A program made the translations under genes and the position numbers. Positions 1 to 5,943 of a stretch of DNA of 8,565 nucleotides are shown here, piece by piece. Location of the stretch: NCBI GenBank assembly GCA_964532865.1, contig CAZHJA010000039.1:1-8565 (forward strand). Reading direction: 5' to 3'. Origin of the DNA: CAZHJA01 sp964532865 (GTDB lineage Bacteria; Patescibacteriota; Microgenomatia; UBA1406; GWC2-37-13). The notes beneath the pieces were generated by a model. That model did no database searches, was not told where the DNA came from, and saw only the letters and a list, made by a program, of their open reading frames with translations. Positions within the stretch are counted from its first letter, which is position 1. Each line of letters opens with the position of its first letter.

Positions 1-143
1 TTAAAATCTTCATAAGTAGGTTGAAGTAAAGACATCCCAAATTTATTATTTTGAAAAAATTCATTTGCAAAGCTTTCACTTACATTAAAAAGGAATAAAA
101 CTAAAAGAATTACAAAAAATAATGTTGTACGTTTGTATTTCAT
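1..143 (-). CDS. Secreted protein, N-terminal fragment (runs off the left edge)
   Basis: An open frame starts at ATG 143-141 and continues past base 1, giving 47 codons. An AGAGGA ribosome binding site lies about 7 bases upstream. The start reads MKYKRTTLFF, followed by a strongly hydrophobic stretch (VILLVLFLF) and then SESFA, a classical Sec signal peptide with likely cleavage after SFA, near residue 26. The mature part begins NEFFQNNKFGMSLLQPTYED. The NNKFG..L..P pattern recalls secreted Microgenomates proteins of uncertain, possibly glycosidase-like, function, but that is memory and not proof. The protein is presumably exported or anchored outside the cell. It diverges from the Fic gene, with a long spacer that may include a structured leader. 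The ORF and its export signal are well supported; its function is unknown. Confidence 0.75.
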   Translation of the reverse strand, partial: MKYKRTTLFFVILLVLFLFNVSESFANEFFQNNKFGMSLLQPTYEDF

Positions 144-178
144 AATTGTTTTCCTCTTTAATCTTTTAAGTGTTAATT

Positions 179-236
179 AAAATAGGATAAGGTTTAAATT
201 AATAAATCCCTCTGAAAAGAATTCTAATCCTATTTT
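179..236. repeat. Inverted repeat in the divergent spacer
   Basis: AAAATAGGAT at 179-188 and ATCCTATTTT at 227-236 are exact reverse complements (10 bp) separated by 38 bases. A run of T continues to 238 on the plus strand. On the minus strand the hairpin would sit in the leader of the gene at 1-143, about 35 bases before its start codon, followed by a short U-rich stretch. It could be a leader hairpin or attenuator, or a weak terminator. The arms are exact; the function is inference. Confidence 0.4.
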
Positions 237-297
237 TTCGACGCCTCGCAATTTTCGCTTTTAAAAATCTTTTTCATTCGAGCTAAATTCTTGCATA

Positions 298-306
298 ATT
301 TTAACA
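298..306 (-). promoter_or_regulatory. Possible extended -10 promoter for the secreted-protein gene
   Basis: Read on the minus strand this is TGTTAAAAT, a TGn extension joined to a -10-like TAAAAT hexamer. No convincing -35 is seen. Transcription would start near 291 and leave a leader of about 148 nt before the ATG at 143. That leader has a GC-richer block (about 240-260) and the inverted repeat at 179-236. Confidence 0.3.
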
Positions 307-377
307 GAAAACAAAACAAACATTATTTAGAAAATATTTTGTTTGATTTATCTGTGAACAATTTAACCATTTTTCAT

Positions 378-405
378 TTGACAATCAAATACTATCATAT
401 ATAAT
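378..405 (+). promoter_or_regulatory. Consensus sigma-70-type promoter for the Fic gene
   Basis: TTGACA at 378-383 and TATAAT at 400-405 both match the consensus hexamers perfectly and are 16 bp apart. The start of transcription should be near 412, giving a leader of about 22 nt that lacks a recognisable Shine-Dalgarno site. This is the strongest promoter match in the window. Confidence 0.75.
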
Positions 406-433
406 AGAATATAGTTAGATATATACGATTAAT

Positions 434-1564
434 ATGATAAAAAACAGACTTGCAAAACAGATTAAGCTTTCTTTTAGCATTCTTAACAAGATTGCCAAGA
501 TTGATGAATTTAAAGGACTTTGGCAAGGAAGTTTGCGTTTGAGTCCGCAAATTTTAGGCCGACTTAAAAAGTCAGTAATTATTACCAGTACTGGTGCTTC
601 TACTCGTATTGAAGGCGCAAAAATAAGTGATGAGGAAATTGCCCGACTTTTGCGTGGATTAAAATCACGACCGCCAAAAGGCCGAGATCAAGAAGAGGTG
701 GCTGGTTATGCTGACCTTTTAGGAAGAATTTTTGATAATTATAAAGCTCTTAAGTTAACCGAGGGCCAAATTTTACAGTTCCACAGTATTATGCTTAAGT
801 TTTCTAAAAAAGACCAACGACATCGAGGAAAATATAAAACTAGTGACAACATTGTTATTGCAAAAAATGAAAAAGGTAAAGAGATTGTACTTTTTAAACC
901 AACCCCTCCTTACTTAGTAAAAAAAGAAGTTGATGATATTCTTTTCTGGACGCAAAAGCAAATAAATTTCCTGCGCCACCCCACCAAGACAGAAGATACT
1001 GCACAAAAAAAAGAAGTAGAATTTCATCCCTTGCTTATTATTGCTAATTTCGTCTTTGAATTTTTAGCCACTCACCCATTCCATGATGGTAATGGCCGTC
1101 TTTCACGCGCTTTGACTAATTTTCTACTTCTTAAAACCGGCTATGGCTACATTCCTTATGTTTCTTTAGAAGAAATTATTGAGGATAATCAAACAGATTA
1201 TTATTTAGCACTTCGCTCCACCCAGAAAAATCATAAGACTAAAAACGAGAATATCACTCCTTGGGTTAACTTCTTTTTAGACACGCTTATTGAACAATCT
1301 AAAAAAGCAAAACAACTTATGGAAAAAGAACAGCCGGAAAAACTACTTTCTGAAAAACAATTAAAAGTTTATCGTCTTTTTGATCTGCTTAAGACAGATA
1401 AAAATGAGACTTTAAGCGTTTTAGAAATAGACAAGAAGCTTAAAGGCAAAATTCCAAAAGTTACTATTAAACAAGCCCTTTCTCGCTTGATGGAATTGCG
1501 ATTATTGGAAAGATTGGGCCGTGGACGGTCAATTCGCTACCTTAAAGTTCACCCTGTTATTTAA
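434..1564 (+). CDS. Fic family protein AMP-transferase with inhibitory helix and C-terminal winged helix
   Basis: Fic enzymes move AMP, or another phosphate-containing group, from a nucleotide to hydroxyl side chains of target proteins. The catalytic motif is canonical: HPFHDGNGRLSR at residues 214-225, with catalytic His214, Asp218 for the metal and Arg222/Arg225 for phosphates. An inhibitory motif of the (S/T)xxxE(G/N) type, S56-TRI-E60-G61, lies in the N-terminal region, so this should be a class II Fic with a self-inhibiting helix and Glu60 blocking ATP. Residues 1-100 fit the Fic N-terminal domain. Residues about 305-372 look like a winged helix (EKQLKVYRLFDLL, then TIKQALSRLMELRLLERLGRGRS). 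The length of 376 is normal for a complete member. Sixteen of 19 arginines use CGN codons, unlike the envelope genes nearby, which suggests acquisition by transfer. No antitoxin-like partner is adjacent. The target is unknown. Confidence 0.93.
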   Translation: MIKNRLAKQIKLSFSILNKIAKIDEFKGLWQGSLRLSPQILGRLKKSVIITSTGASTRIEGAKISDEEIARLLRGLKSRPPKGRDQEEVAGYADLLGRIFDNYKALKLTEGQILQFHSIMLKFSKKDQRHRGKYKTSDNIVIAKNEKGKEIVLFKPTPPYLVKKEVDDILFWTQKQINFLRHPTKTEDTAQKKEVEFHPLLIIANFVFEFLATHPFHDGNGRLSRALTNFLLLKTGYGYIPYVSLEEIIEDNQTDYYLALRSTQKNHKTKNENITPWVNFFLDTLIEQSKKAKQLMEKEQPEKLLSEKQLKVYRLFDLLKTDKNETLSVLEIDKKLKGKIPKVTIKQALSRLMELRLLERLGRGRSIRYLKVHPVI

Positions 1565-1696
1565 CAAGGTATCAATATTCCTTATATACGGTTTAAAACT
1601 TATGCACCAGAAACAAGTAGTGTCAACTATTAAGTAATGAAATAAAATTTCCAAAATATCACGTGACTTTAATATCTACGTACCTGATTTTAACAG

Positions 1697-1770
1697 TCGG
1701 GGCGGCGGGACTCGAACCCACGACCTTACGCACCCCATGCGTACATTCTAGCCATCTGAACTACGCCCCG
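1697..1770 (-). tRNA. tRNA-Pro (anticodon GGG)
   Basis: The 74-nt minus-strand sequence folds as a full cloverleaf. The acceptor stem CGGGGCG pairs exactly with CGCCCCG. The D arm is GTTC/GAAT with GG in its loop. The anticodon stem TACGC/GCGTA closes the loop ATGGGGT, which puts GGG at positions 34-36 after U33. The T arm is GTGGG-TTCGAGT-CCCGC. A first base pair of C1-G72 and discriminator A73 fit a bacterial proline tRNA. The bases after A73 are CTG, so the CCA end is not encoded and must be added enzymatically. It stands alone between the Fic gene and the PurA-like gene, antisense to both. Confidence 0.96.
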
Positions 1771-1777
1771 GACACTA

Positions 1778-1796
1778 AATATTTTACCAAAATATT
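1778..1796. repeat. Perfect 8-bp inverted repeat just upstream of the tRNA
   Basis: AATATTTT at 1778-1785 and AAAATATT at 1789-1796 flank ACC. The repeat covers the presumed -10 region of the tRNA-Pro promoter. It could be a protein-binding site, but it is almost all A/T and may be chance. Confidence 0.35.
1781..1789 (-). promoter_or_regulatory. Extended -10 promoter for tRNA-Pro
   Basis: On the minus strand this reads TGGTAAAAT, a TGn extension plus a -10-like hexamer. It ends 10 bases before the mature 5' end of the tRNA, which leaves a precursor with a very short 5' leader. No clear -35 is present, as allowed for extended -10 promoters. Confidence 0.4.
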
Positions 1797-1858
1797 CATA
1801 ATTATATATTCAGTACTTTAATTTACTATTATTATTAACTCAATCTAAAACCATATTT

Positions 1859-1887
1859 TTGTAGATTATGCGCTATCGACATTTAAT
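1859..1887 (+). promoter_or_regulatory. Weak candidate promoter for the PurA-like gene
   Basis: TTGTAG (1859-1864) and TTTAAT (1882-1887) are 17 bp apart. Both hexamers are imperfect and the surroundings are very AT-rich, so this is only the best candidate in the 180-base spacer. Confidence 0.2.
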
Positions 1888-1934
1888 AATTCTACTTTTA
1901 ACATTTATTTAAATTAACGCTTAATAAATATTAA

Positions 1935-1946
1935 AAAGGAGGTGAT
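1935..1946 (+). promoter_or_regulatory. Full-length Shine-Dalgarno site fixing the start at 1951
   Basis: AAAGGAGGTGAT matches the complement of the typical bacterial 16S rRNA 3' end over 12 bases. GGAGG ends 8 bases before ATG 1951, an ideal distance. It contains the in-frame GTG at 1942, which therefore cannot be the start. Most other genes in the window have no visible Shine-Dalgarno site. Confidence 0.85.
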
Positions 1947-1950
1947 ATAT

Positions 1951-2175
1951 ATGAATCAACAGCAGGAAGTGATTATAAAAAAAATATTAAGGTGTGGAAG
2001 AAAAACATATTTTTTTGATGTTAAGCTCGCTAAAAATGATAATAAATATTTAAAAATTACAGAATCATCATTTGTTAAAGAAGGAGAGGCTAGAATAAGA
2101 AATTCATTTGTTCTTTTTAAAGACCATATTAAAGGGTTTGTTAAAATAATGAAGGATATTGAAAGCAGAATCTAG
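1951..2175 (+). CDS. PurA-like (DUF3276-type) single-stranded nucleic-acid-binding protein
   Basis: This 74-residue protein resembles the small bacterial PUR-domain proteins (DUF3276), which bind single-stranded DNA or RNA and occur in Bacteroidetes, spirochaetes and CPR bacteria. The recognisable parts are ILRCGRKTYFFDVKLAKN near residues 12-29, KYLKITES at 32-39 and a closing FVLFKDHIKGFVKIMKDI segment. Together they give the strand-strand-helix pattern of a PUR repeat, with many basic residues for nucleic-acid contact. There is no signal peptide or membrane segment, so it is cytoplasmic. The start at 1951 is set by a perfect Shine-Dalgarno site. The mannosyltransferase begins 21 bases after its stop and may be co-transcribed or use its own promoter. 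The family call rests on motif recognition; a regulatory role for the downstream genes is speculation. Confidence 0.75.
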   Translation: MNQQQEVIIKKILRCGRKTYFFDVKLAKNDNKYLKITESSFVKEGEARIRNSFVLFKDHIKGFVKIMKDIESRI

Positions 2176-2184
2176 AATTTAAAG

Positions 2185-2190
2185 TATAAT
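2185..2190 (+). promoter_or_regulatory. Consensus -10 box implying leaderless transcription of the mannosyltransferase
   Basis: A perfect TATAAT is followed by exactly 6 bases and then ATG 2197, so transcription should begin at the A of the start codon. No Shine-Dalgarno site exists there. TTGAAA at 2159-2164 could be a -35, but its 20-bp spacing is long. Confidence 0.45.
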
Positions 2191-2196
2191 ATTGAT

Positions 2197-3339
2197 ATGG
2201 CCTTAATTGTGTTATTTGTTATTTTTAGGATATTTGATCTATTAATTTCATATCTTTCTCCAAGTTTTATTGCCTATCTTGGATTTTTCCCATATAAAGA
2301 ACTGTTAAAAGATTATTTGCTGCCTCAATGGATATATTCTTTTGCAAATTTTGATGGTATACATTATTTGCTTATTGCACAAAATGGATATTCACAATAT
2401 GAACAGGCCTTTTTTCCTCTTTATCCTATTTTAATTAGATTCTTCTCGCTAGTTTTTAAAAATTACCTTATCTCCTCTCTTATTATTTCATACGTCTGTT
2501 TTTTAACTGGACTTTTTGTTTTTAAAAAATATCTTGAACTTATACTTAAAAATAAAAGGCAAGTTGTTTGGACATTAATTTTTTTAATAATATTCCCCTC
2601 TTCTTTCTTTTTTGGAGCCGTATATACAGAAAGCCTATTTTTTCTTACTTTTATTTCATCTCTTTACTTTTTTCAAAAAAAGAAATATTCACATAGTGCA
2701 GTATTTGCATTTTTTTGTTCATTAACACGTCTTATTGGAATTTTTATATTAATTCCATTTTTAGTTAAAATATTTCTTGAAAAGGAAAGTTTGAGAAATA
2801 AAATTAAAAAGTATTTTCTTGTAATTCTATCTCCTATAATAGGCTTTGCAAGTTACTGTTACTATCTTTTTAAAACAACTGGGGATGCTTTTTTCTTTTT
2901 TAACTCCCAACCTGCTTTTGGCGCAAATAGAACAACTGAGATTATTGTACTTCCTAGAGTTATATTTAGATATATTAAGATATTTTTAACTGCTGCCCAT
3001 GATTTTCAATACTATGTTTCTTTATTTGAGTTTATTGTATTTGTCATTATATTCTCTGTCTTAATTTATGGACTTATTAATCTTTTTAAAAAAAGGAAGG
3101 ATATGAAATATTTTTCATCAAGACTTGGGCTTAATCTTTTTTCATTAATAAACATTACTCTTCCAACATTAACAGGTACTTTTTCTTCACTCCCCCGCTA
3201 TGCTTTATTTTCTTTTTCATTTTTTATTGTTTTATCTTCAATAAAAACAAGGTGTGTAAAAACAGCAATTGCTTTTGTATTTTTAATCTTTCATATATTA
3301 ATGATAGCCTTATTTATTCAGGGCTATTTTGTAAGCTGA
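2197..3339 (+). CDS. PIG-V-like polytopic mannosyltransferase
   Basis: A 380-residue integral membrane protein with roughly ten hydrophobic segments, of the PIG-V/GPI-mannosyltransferase type in the GT-C fold. These enzymes transfer mannose or a similar sugar from a lipid-linked donor on the outer face of the membrane. Key marks are NFDGIHYLLIAQNGY at residues 51-65, with likely catalytic Asp53, then AFFPLYP at 71-77. Further on are FPSSFFFGAVYTESLF at 133-148, SLTRLIG at 175-181 and LPTLTGTFSSLPRY at 322-335. All match the conserved order of the family. The start has no Shine-Dalgarno site but has TATAAT six bases upstream. PBP2 begins 4 bases after the stop, which suggests co-transcription and a role in making an envelope glycan. 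The acceptor is unknown. Arginines are mostly AGA/AGG. Confidence 0.82.
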   Translation: MALIVLFVIFRIFDLLISYLSPSFIAYLGFFPYKELLKDYLLPQWIYSFANFDGIHYLLIAQNGYSQYEQAFFPLYPILIRFFSLVFKNYLISSLIISYVCFLTGLFVFKKYLELILKNKRQVVWTLIFLIIFPSSFFFGAVYTESLFFLTFISSLYFFQKKKYSHSAVFAFFCSLTRLIGIFILIPFLVKIFLEKESLRNKIKKYFLVILSPIIGFASYCYYLFKTTGDAFFFFNSQPAFGANRTTEIIVLPRVIFRYIKIFLTAAHDFQYYVSLFEFIVFVIIFSVLIYGLINLFKKRKDMKYFSSRLGLNLFSLINITLPTLTGTFSSLPRYALFSFSFFIVLSSIKTRCVKTAIAFVFLIFHILMIALFIQGYFVS

Positions 3340-3343
3340 CCCT

Positions 3344-4951
3344 ATGATGAAATTCTTAAATATTAATAGGGGAGAAAGGGAAAGTATAAGATTTGATAAG
3401 GGTAGAGAAAATAAGCAGCAATTCAATCAATTCTTTCTTTTCGTATTTATCATGATGGTAATTATTCTTTTTGTTGTTTTAATATTTAGATTGTTTCAGC
3501 TTACTATTGTAAAGGGTGAGTATTATAAAAGACTGTCTGAGGAAAATAGAATAAAAGAAATTACTATAAATCCAAAAAGAGGAAGCATTATAGATAGAAA
3601 GGGATTTGTTGTTGTTAAAAACGAACCTTCAGAAGATAAAGAAAACAATGATCGACTTACATCAAAAAGATATTATAAATCAGCTGAAGACATAGCTCAT
3701 CTTGTAGGCTACATACAAACTGCAGACAAAACTGATATTAAAAATGATATATGCATTAATAAAATAAAATTAGGAGACAAGATAGGAAAAAAGGGTATTG
3801 AAAAACTATACGAATGTGATTTAAGAGGAAAACATGGAAAAAAGCTTGTTGAAACAGATGCTAAGGGTAAACAAATTAAAACAATTAGTATTATTAATCC
3901 TATAGATGGAAAAGATATCCAGCTTTCATTTGACTGGGAACTTCAGAAAAAAGCATATGAATTAATAAAAGACAATAAGGCTGTTATTATTGCTTCAAAG
4001 CCTAAAACAGGAGAAATACTTGTGTTTGTATCATCTCCTTCTTTTAGTCCTCAGGATTTTGAAAATGGAAATGTAAAATCTATTAAAAAGTATTTTGATG
4101 ATGAAAATAAGCCATTATTTAATAGAATAACTAAAGGATCTTATCCTCCTGGATCAATATTTAAGCTTGCTATTGCAACTGGAGCTCTTGAAGAAGGAAA
4201 AATAACTGAAAAAACCCTTATAGAAGACACTGGAACAATTAAAGCAGGACCACAGACGTTTGGAAACTGGTATTTTTTAGAATATGGCAAAGTAGAAGGA
4301 ATGGTAAATATTCTAAAGGCAATAAAACGTTCAAATGATATTTATTTTTACAAAGCAGGGGAGAGATTAGGAGTTGAAAATATAAAAAAATGGGCAGAAA
4401 TACTTGGATATGGGGAAAAAACAGGAATAGGGTTTGAAGAAAGTACCGGAAGTATACCGTCTCCTTTTTGGAAAGAAGAAGTAATAAAAGAACAATGGTA
4501 TTTAGGAGACACATATAATTTATCCATAGGTCAGGGATATTTACTCAGCACTCCTTTGCAGGTAAATCAAGCAACAAGTGTATTTGCAAATAATGGATAT
4601 CTTTGCCCACCTGAAGTTTTAAAAATTAGTCAAGAGAATGTAAATTGTACTAAGCTTCCTATTTCAAAAAAAACAATGTCGCTAATTCAAGAAGGGATGG
4701 AGCAAGCTTGTGAACCAAAAGGAACAGGGTGGCCTTTTTTTGATTTTAAACCACGCGTTGCATGTAAGACAGGTACCGCAGAGTCTTTTGAAGGGTCAGG
4801 AATACCCCATGCATGGTTTACAATGTATGCACCAGTTAACAATCCTGAAATTGTAATAACTGTGCTTATTGAAGAGGGAGGACAGGGATCAGATGTTGCA
4901 GCTCCTATTGCAAAACAAGTATTAAAAGCTTATTTTGAAAGAAAGGAATAA
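3344..4951 (+). CDS. mrdA: Penicillin-binding protein 2 (peptidoglycan D,D-transpeptidase)
   Basis: A class B PBP that cross-links peptidoglycan outside the membrane, working with a SEDS glycosyltransferase (RodA) during elongation. A basic cytoplasmic tail leads into one membrane segment at about residues 28-53. The dimerisation-domain signature NPKRGSIIDRKG follows at 76-87. The transpeptidase domain has all active-site motifs: SIFK at 271-274 (nucleophile Ser271) in YPPGSIFK, the SxN/SxD element S330-N-D, and KTGT at 475-478. IPSPFWK, GDTYNLSIGQGYLLSTPLQ (388-406) and the SND form favour PBP2 over FtsI. At 535 residues it is somewhat short, mainly in the N-terminal half. It follows the mannosyltransferase by 4 bases without a Shine-Dalgarno site, so translational coupling is likely. 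Its TAA directly abuts the stop of the convergent AbiEii gene. FtsI remains a less likely identity. Confidence 0.9.
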   Translation: MMKFLNINRGERESIRFDKGRENKQQFNQFFLFVFIMMVIILFVVLIFRLFQLTIVKGEYYKRLSEENRIKEITINPKRGSIIDRKGFVVVKNEPSEDKENNDRLTSKRYYKSAEDIAHLVGYIQTADKTDIKNDICINKIKLGDKIGKKGIEKLYECDLRGKHGKKLVETDAKGKQIKTISIINPIDGKDIQLSFDWELQKKAYELIKDNKAVIIASKPKTGEILVFVSSPSFSPQDFENGNVKSIKKYFDDENKPLFNRITKGSYPPGSIFKLAIATGALEEGKITEKTLIEDTGTIKAGPQTFGNWYFLEYGKVEGMVNILKAIKRSNDIYFYKAGERLGVENIKKWAEILGYGEKTGIGFEESTGSIPSPFWKEEVIKEQWYLGDTYNLSIGQGYLLSTPLQVNQATSVFANNGYLCPPEVLKISQENVNCTKLPISKKTMSLIQEGMEQACEPKGTGWPFFDFKPRVACKTGTAESFEGSGIPHAWFTMYAPVNNPEIVITVLIEEGGQGSDVAAPIAKQVLKAYFERKE

Positions 4952-5611
4952 TTATTTTGTCACTTTACAACCAAGGCGTTTGGCAAGATTGTGGTAGAAT
5001 AATTTTACATCATCAATCTTACAGTCTATTATCATTCGAGGAAGAAATGTAAAATCCTCTACTTTTAATAAGTCTGCAGCAAGAAGCAATATATCTTGTT
5101 TCATTCTAAACTTTAACTCTGAAGAATAAACTAAATCCCATATGGTAAATTTTTTTTGAAGGAGAAAATACAAATCAACAAAATCTTTAATATCAGTGCG
5201 CTGGGATATTGTTATCATTTTATTGGTTGCAATATCTTTTAAGCTGTCAAGCTGTAATCCTTGCCATATTTTTTCTTTGTCTACTTTTTTATACGGATAT
5301 ACACCAAAGTCAACTTTTAATGTGTTTTTTTTTGGGAATATTAATTGAAATTTGTGTGTCACTTCAACAAATCGAGCATTTACTTTCAAATTATGCTTGC
5401 GCGCAATTGATTCCATTATCGAAAAGGTTGTTTGTGTATCAAACGTTTTGTCAGTAAAAAAATCAAGATCATCTGAATATCTATGATGAAGATAACATTC
5501 ACTTAAAGCGGTTCCGCCTGTAAAATAAAAGTTGTCCTTTATAAATGGAACTTTAGCAAGTTCTTCAAAAATTAATAGCTGTTCTTTGGTTATTACTGAT
5601 GTTTTTCCCAT
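4952..5611 (-). CDS. AbiEii/AbiGii-type nucleotidyltransferase (probable toxin)
   Basis: A 219-residue member of the AbiEii nucleotidyltransferase family, toxins of type IV-like abortive-infection systems that modify RNA, often tRNA, with nucleotides. The core is FTGGTALSECYLHHRYSDDLDFF at residues 30-52. Gly32-Gly33 open the motif, and Asp48/Asp50 are likely metal ligands. KVDFGVYP at 99-106 supplies a third acid. A typical DIATNK...R..IKDFVDLYFLL segment spans 126-151. The frame opens further upstream at 5665, but that start would run deep into the partner gene. ATG 5611 gives a 19-base overlap and the family-like start MGKTSVITKEQLL, so I chose it. The overlap suggests translational coupling with the small upstream gene. 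Five of seven arginines use CGN codons. No AbiEi-type antitoxin is present. Confidence 0.85.
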   Translation of the reverse strand: MGKTSVITKEQLLIFEELAKVPFIKDNFYFTGGTALSECYLHHRYSDDLDFFTDKTFDTQTTFSIMESIARKHNLKVNARFVEVTHKFQLIFPKKNTLKVDFGVYPYKKVDKEKIWQGLQLDSLKDIATNKMITISQRTDIKDFVDLYFLLQKKFTIWDLVYSSELKFRMKQDILLLAADLLKVEDFTFLPRMIIDCKIDDVKLFYHNLAKRLGCKVTK

Positions 5612-5808
5612 ATGAGTAATTCGAACAATCGTTTTTGCAAACGCTCCAAATGAAGTTTCCCCCAATATTTCTTTACGTCGCTTAGTTTGATTTTTTCTTT
5701 ACTATAATCACCCATTCCATAATTAATCTTTCTCTCTAGAAGAAAAATTCTCCCTTTCTCTGTTTTTTTTAATTCTTTTTCGTCATAGTCCCACAAGTAG
5801 GATTTCAT
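5593..5808 (-). CDS. Small protein upstream of AbiEii, probable antitoxin
   Basis: A 71-residue soluble protein opening MKSYLWDYDEKELKKTEKGR and then FLLERKINYG, with LSDVKKYWGKLHLERLQKRLFELLIW near the C-terminus. The WDYD...L.....F..ER...YG pattern resembles the DUF6922-like small proteins often found beside nucleotidyltransferase toxins; this is recognition by eye. It is rich in Lys and Glu and probably mostly helical, with no membrane segment. It overlaps the AbiEii start by 19 bases and precedes it, the usual order for antitoxin-toxin operons. TATAAT ends 7 bases before its ATG and there is no Shine-Dalgarno site, so the message may be leaderless. It is far shorter than AbiEi (about 200 residues or more) and lacks an obvious winged helix. 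Confidence 0.75.
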   Translation of the reverse strand: MKSYLWDYDEKELKKTEKGRIFLLERKINYGMGDYSKEKIKLSDVKKYWGKLHLERLQKRLFELLIWEKHQ

Positions 5809-5815
5809 ATCATAT

Positions 5816-5821
5816 ATTATA
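5816..5821 (-). promoter_or_regulatory. Consensus -10 box for the antitoxin-AbiEii operon (leaderless)
   Basis: On the minus strand TATAAT is followed by 7 bases and ATG 5808, placing the predicted start of transcription on or next to the start codon. No good -35 lies at the normal distance. Confidence 0.45.
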
Positions 5822-5904
5822 CCTTACATAATCTTTTGTGTGTTATTCTTCGTTTTGTTACGTCAATTTGATAATGGTATATTTGCCATGATAAAAATGT
5901 CACC

Positions 5905-5943
5905 CCCCAATTTAAGATAAAAGATAAAATAAGAATATTGGGG
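5905..5943. repeat. CCCCAAT/ATTGGGG inverted repeat, possible remnant element
   Basis: CCCCAAT at 5905-5911 and ATTGGGG at 5937-5943 are exact complements around a 25-base AT-rich loop. The flanks TGTCACC (left) and GGGGAC (right) resemble ends of small transposable elements. There is no transposase and no clear target duplication. It lies just past the AAA ATPase stop and might instead shape that gene's 3' end, although no U run follows the stem directly. Confidence 0.4.
5914..5927. repeat. Two-copy 7-bp tandem repeat
   Basis: AAGATAA occurs twice in direct succession (5914-5920, 5921-5927), followed by a degenerate third unit, AATAAG. It forms most of the loop of the surrounding inverted repeat. 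Confidence 0.5.

Noticed and set aside
301..360. AT-rich imperfect inverted repeat (CAAACA...TTGTTTG)
   Set aside because: The pairing is interrupted and nearly all A/T, so chance is the simplest explanation.
1565..1696. Terminator after the Fic gene
   Set aside because: No stem followed by a T run is visible; only short palindromes such as CACGTG occur.
1847..1880. Possible dif/Xer site around ATTATGCGC
   Set aside because: One arm resembles an E. coli-type XerC half-site, but the other arm does not match and no skew change can be judged.
1942..1950. GTG at 1942 as start of the PurA-like gene
   Set aside because: It lies inside a perfect Shine-Dalgarno sequence, and ATG 1951 has ideal spacing.
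4239..4514. Open frame antisense to PBP2
   Set aside because: It is a Leu/Phe-rich shadow of the conserved transpeptidase region with no start signal.
5209..5457. Open frame antisense to AbiEii
   Set aside because: It is a shadow of the nucleotidyltransferase core, with no ribosome site and unlike any family I know.
5612..5665. Upstream ATG 5665 as the AbiEii start
   Set aside because: It would overlap the partner gene by 73 bases and add a non-family-like extension; ATG 5611 leaves a 19-base overlap.
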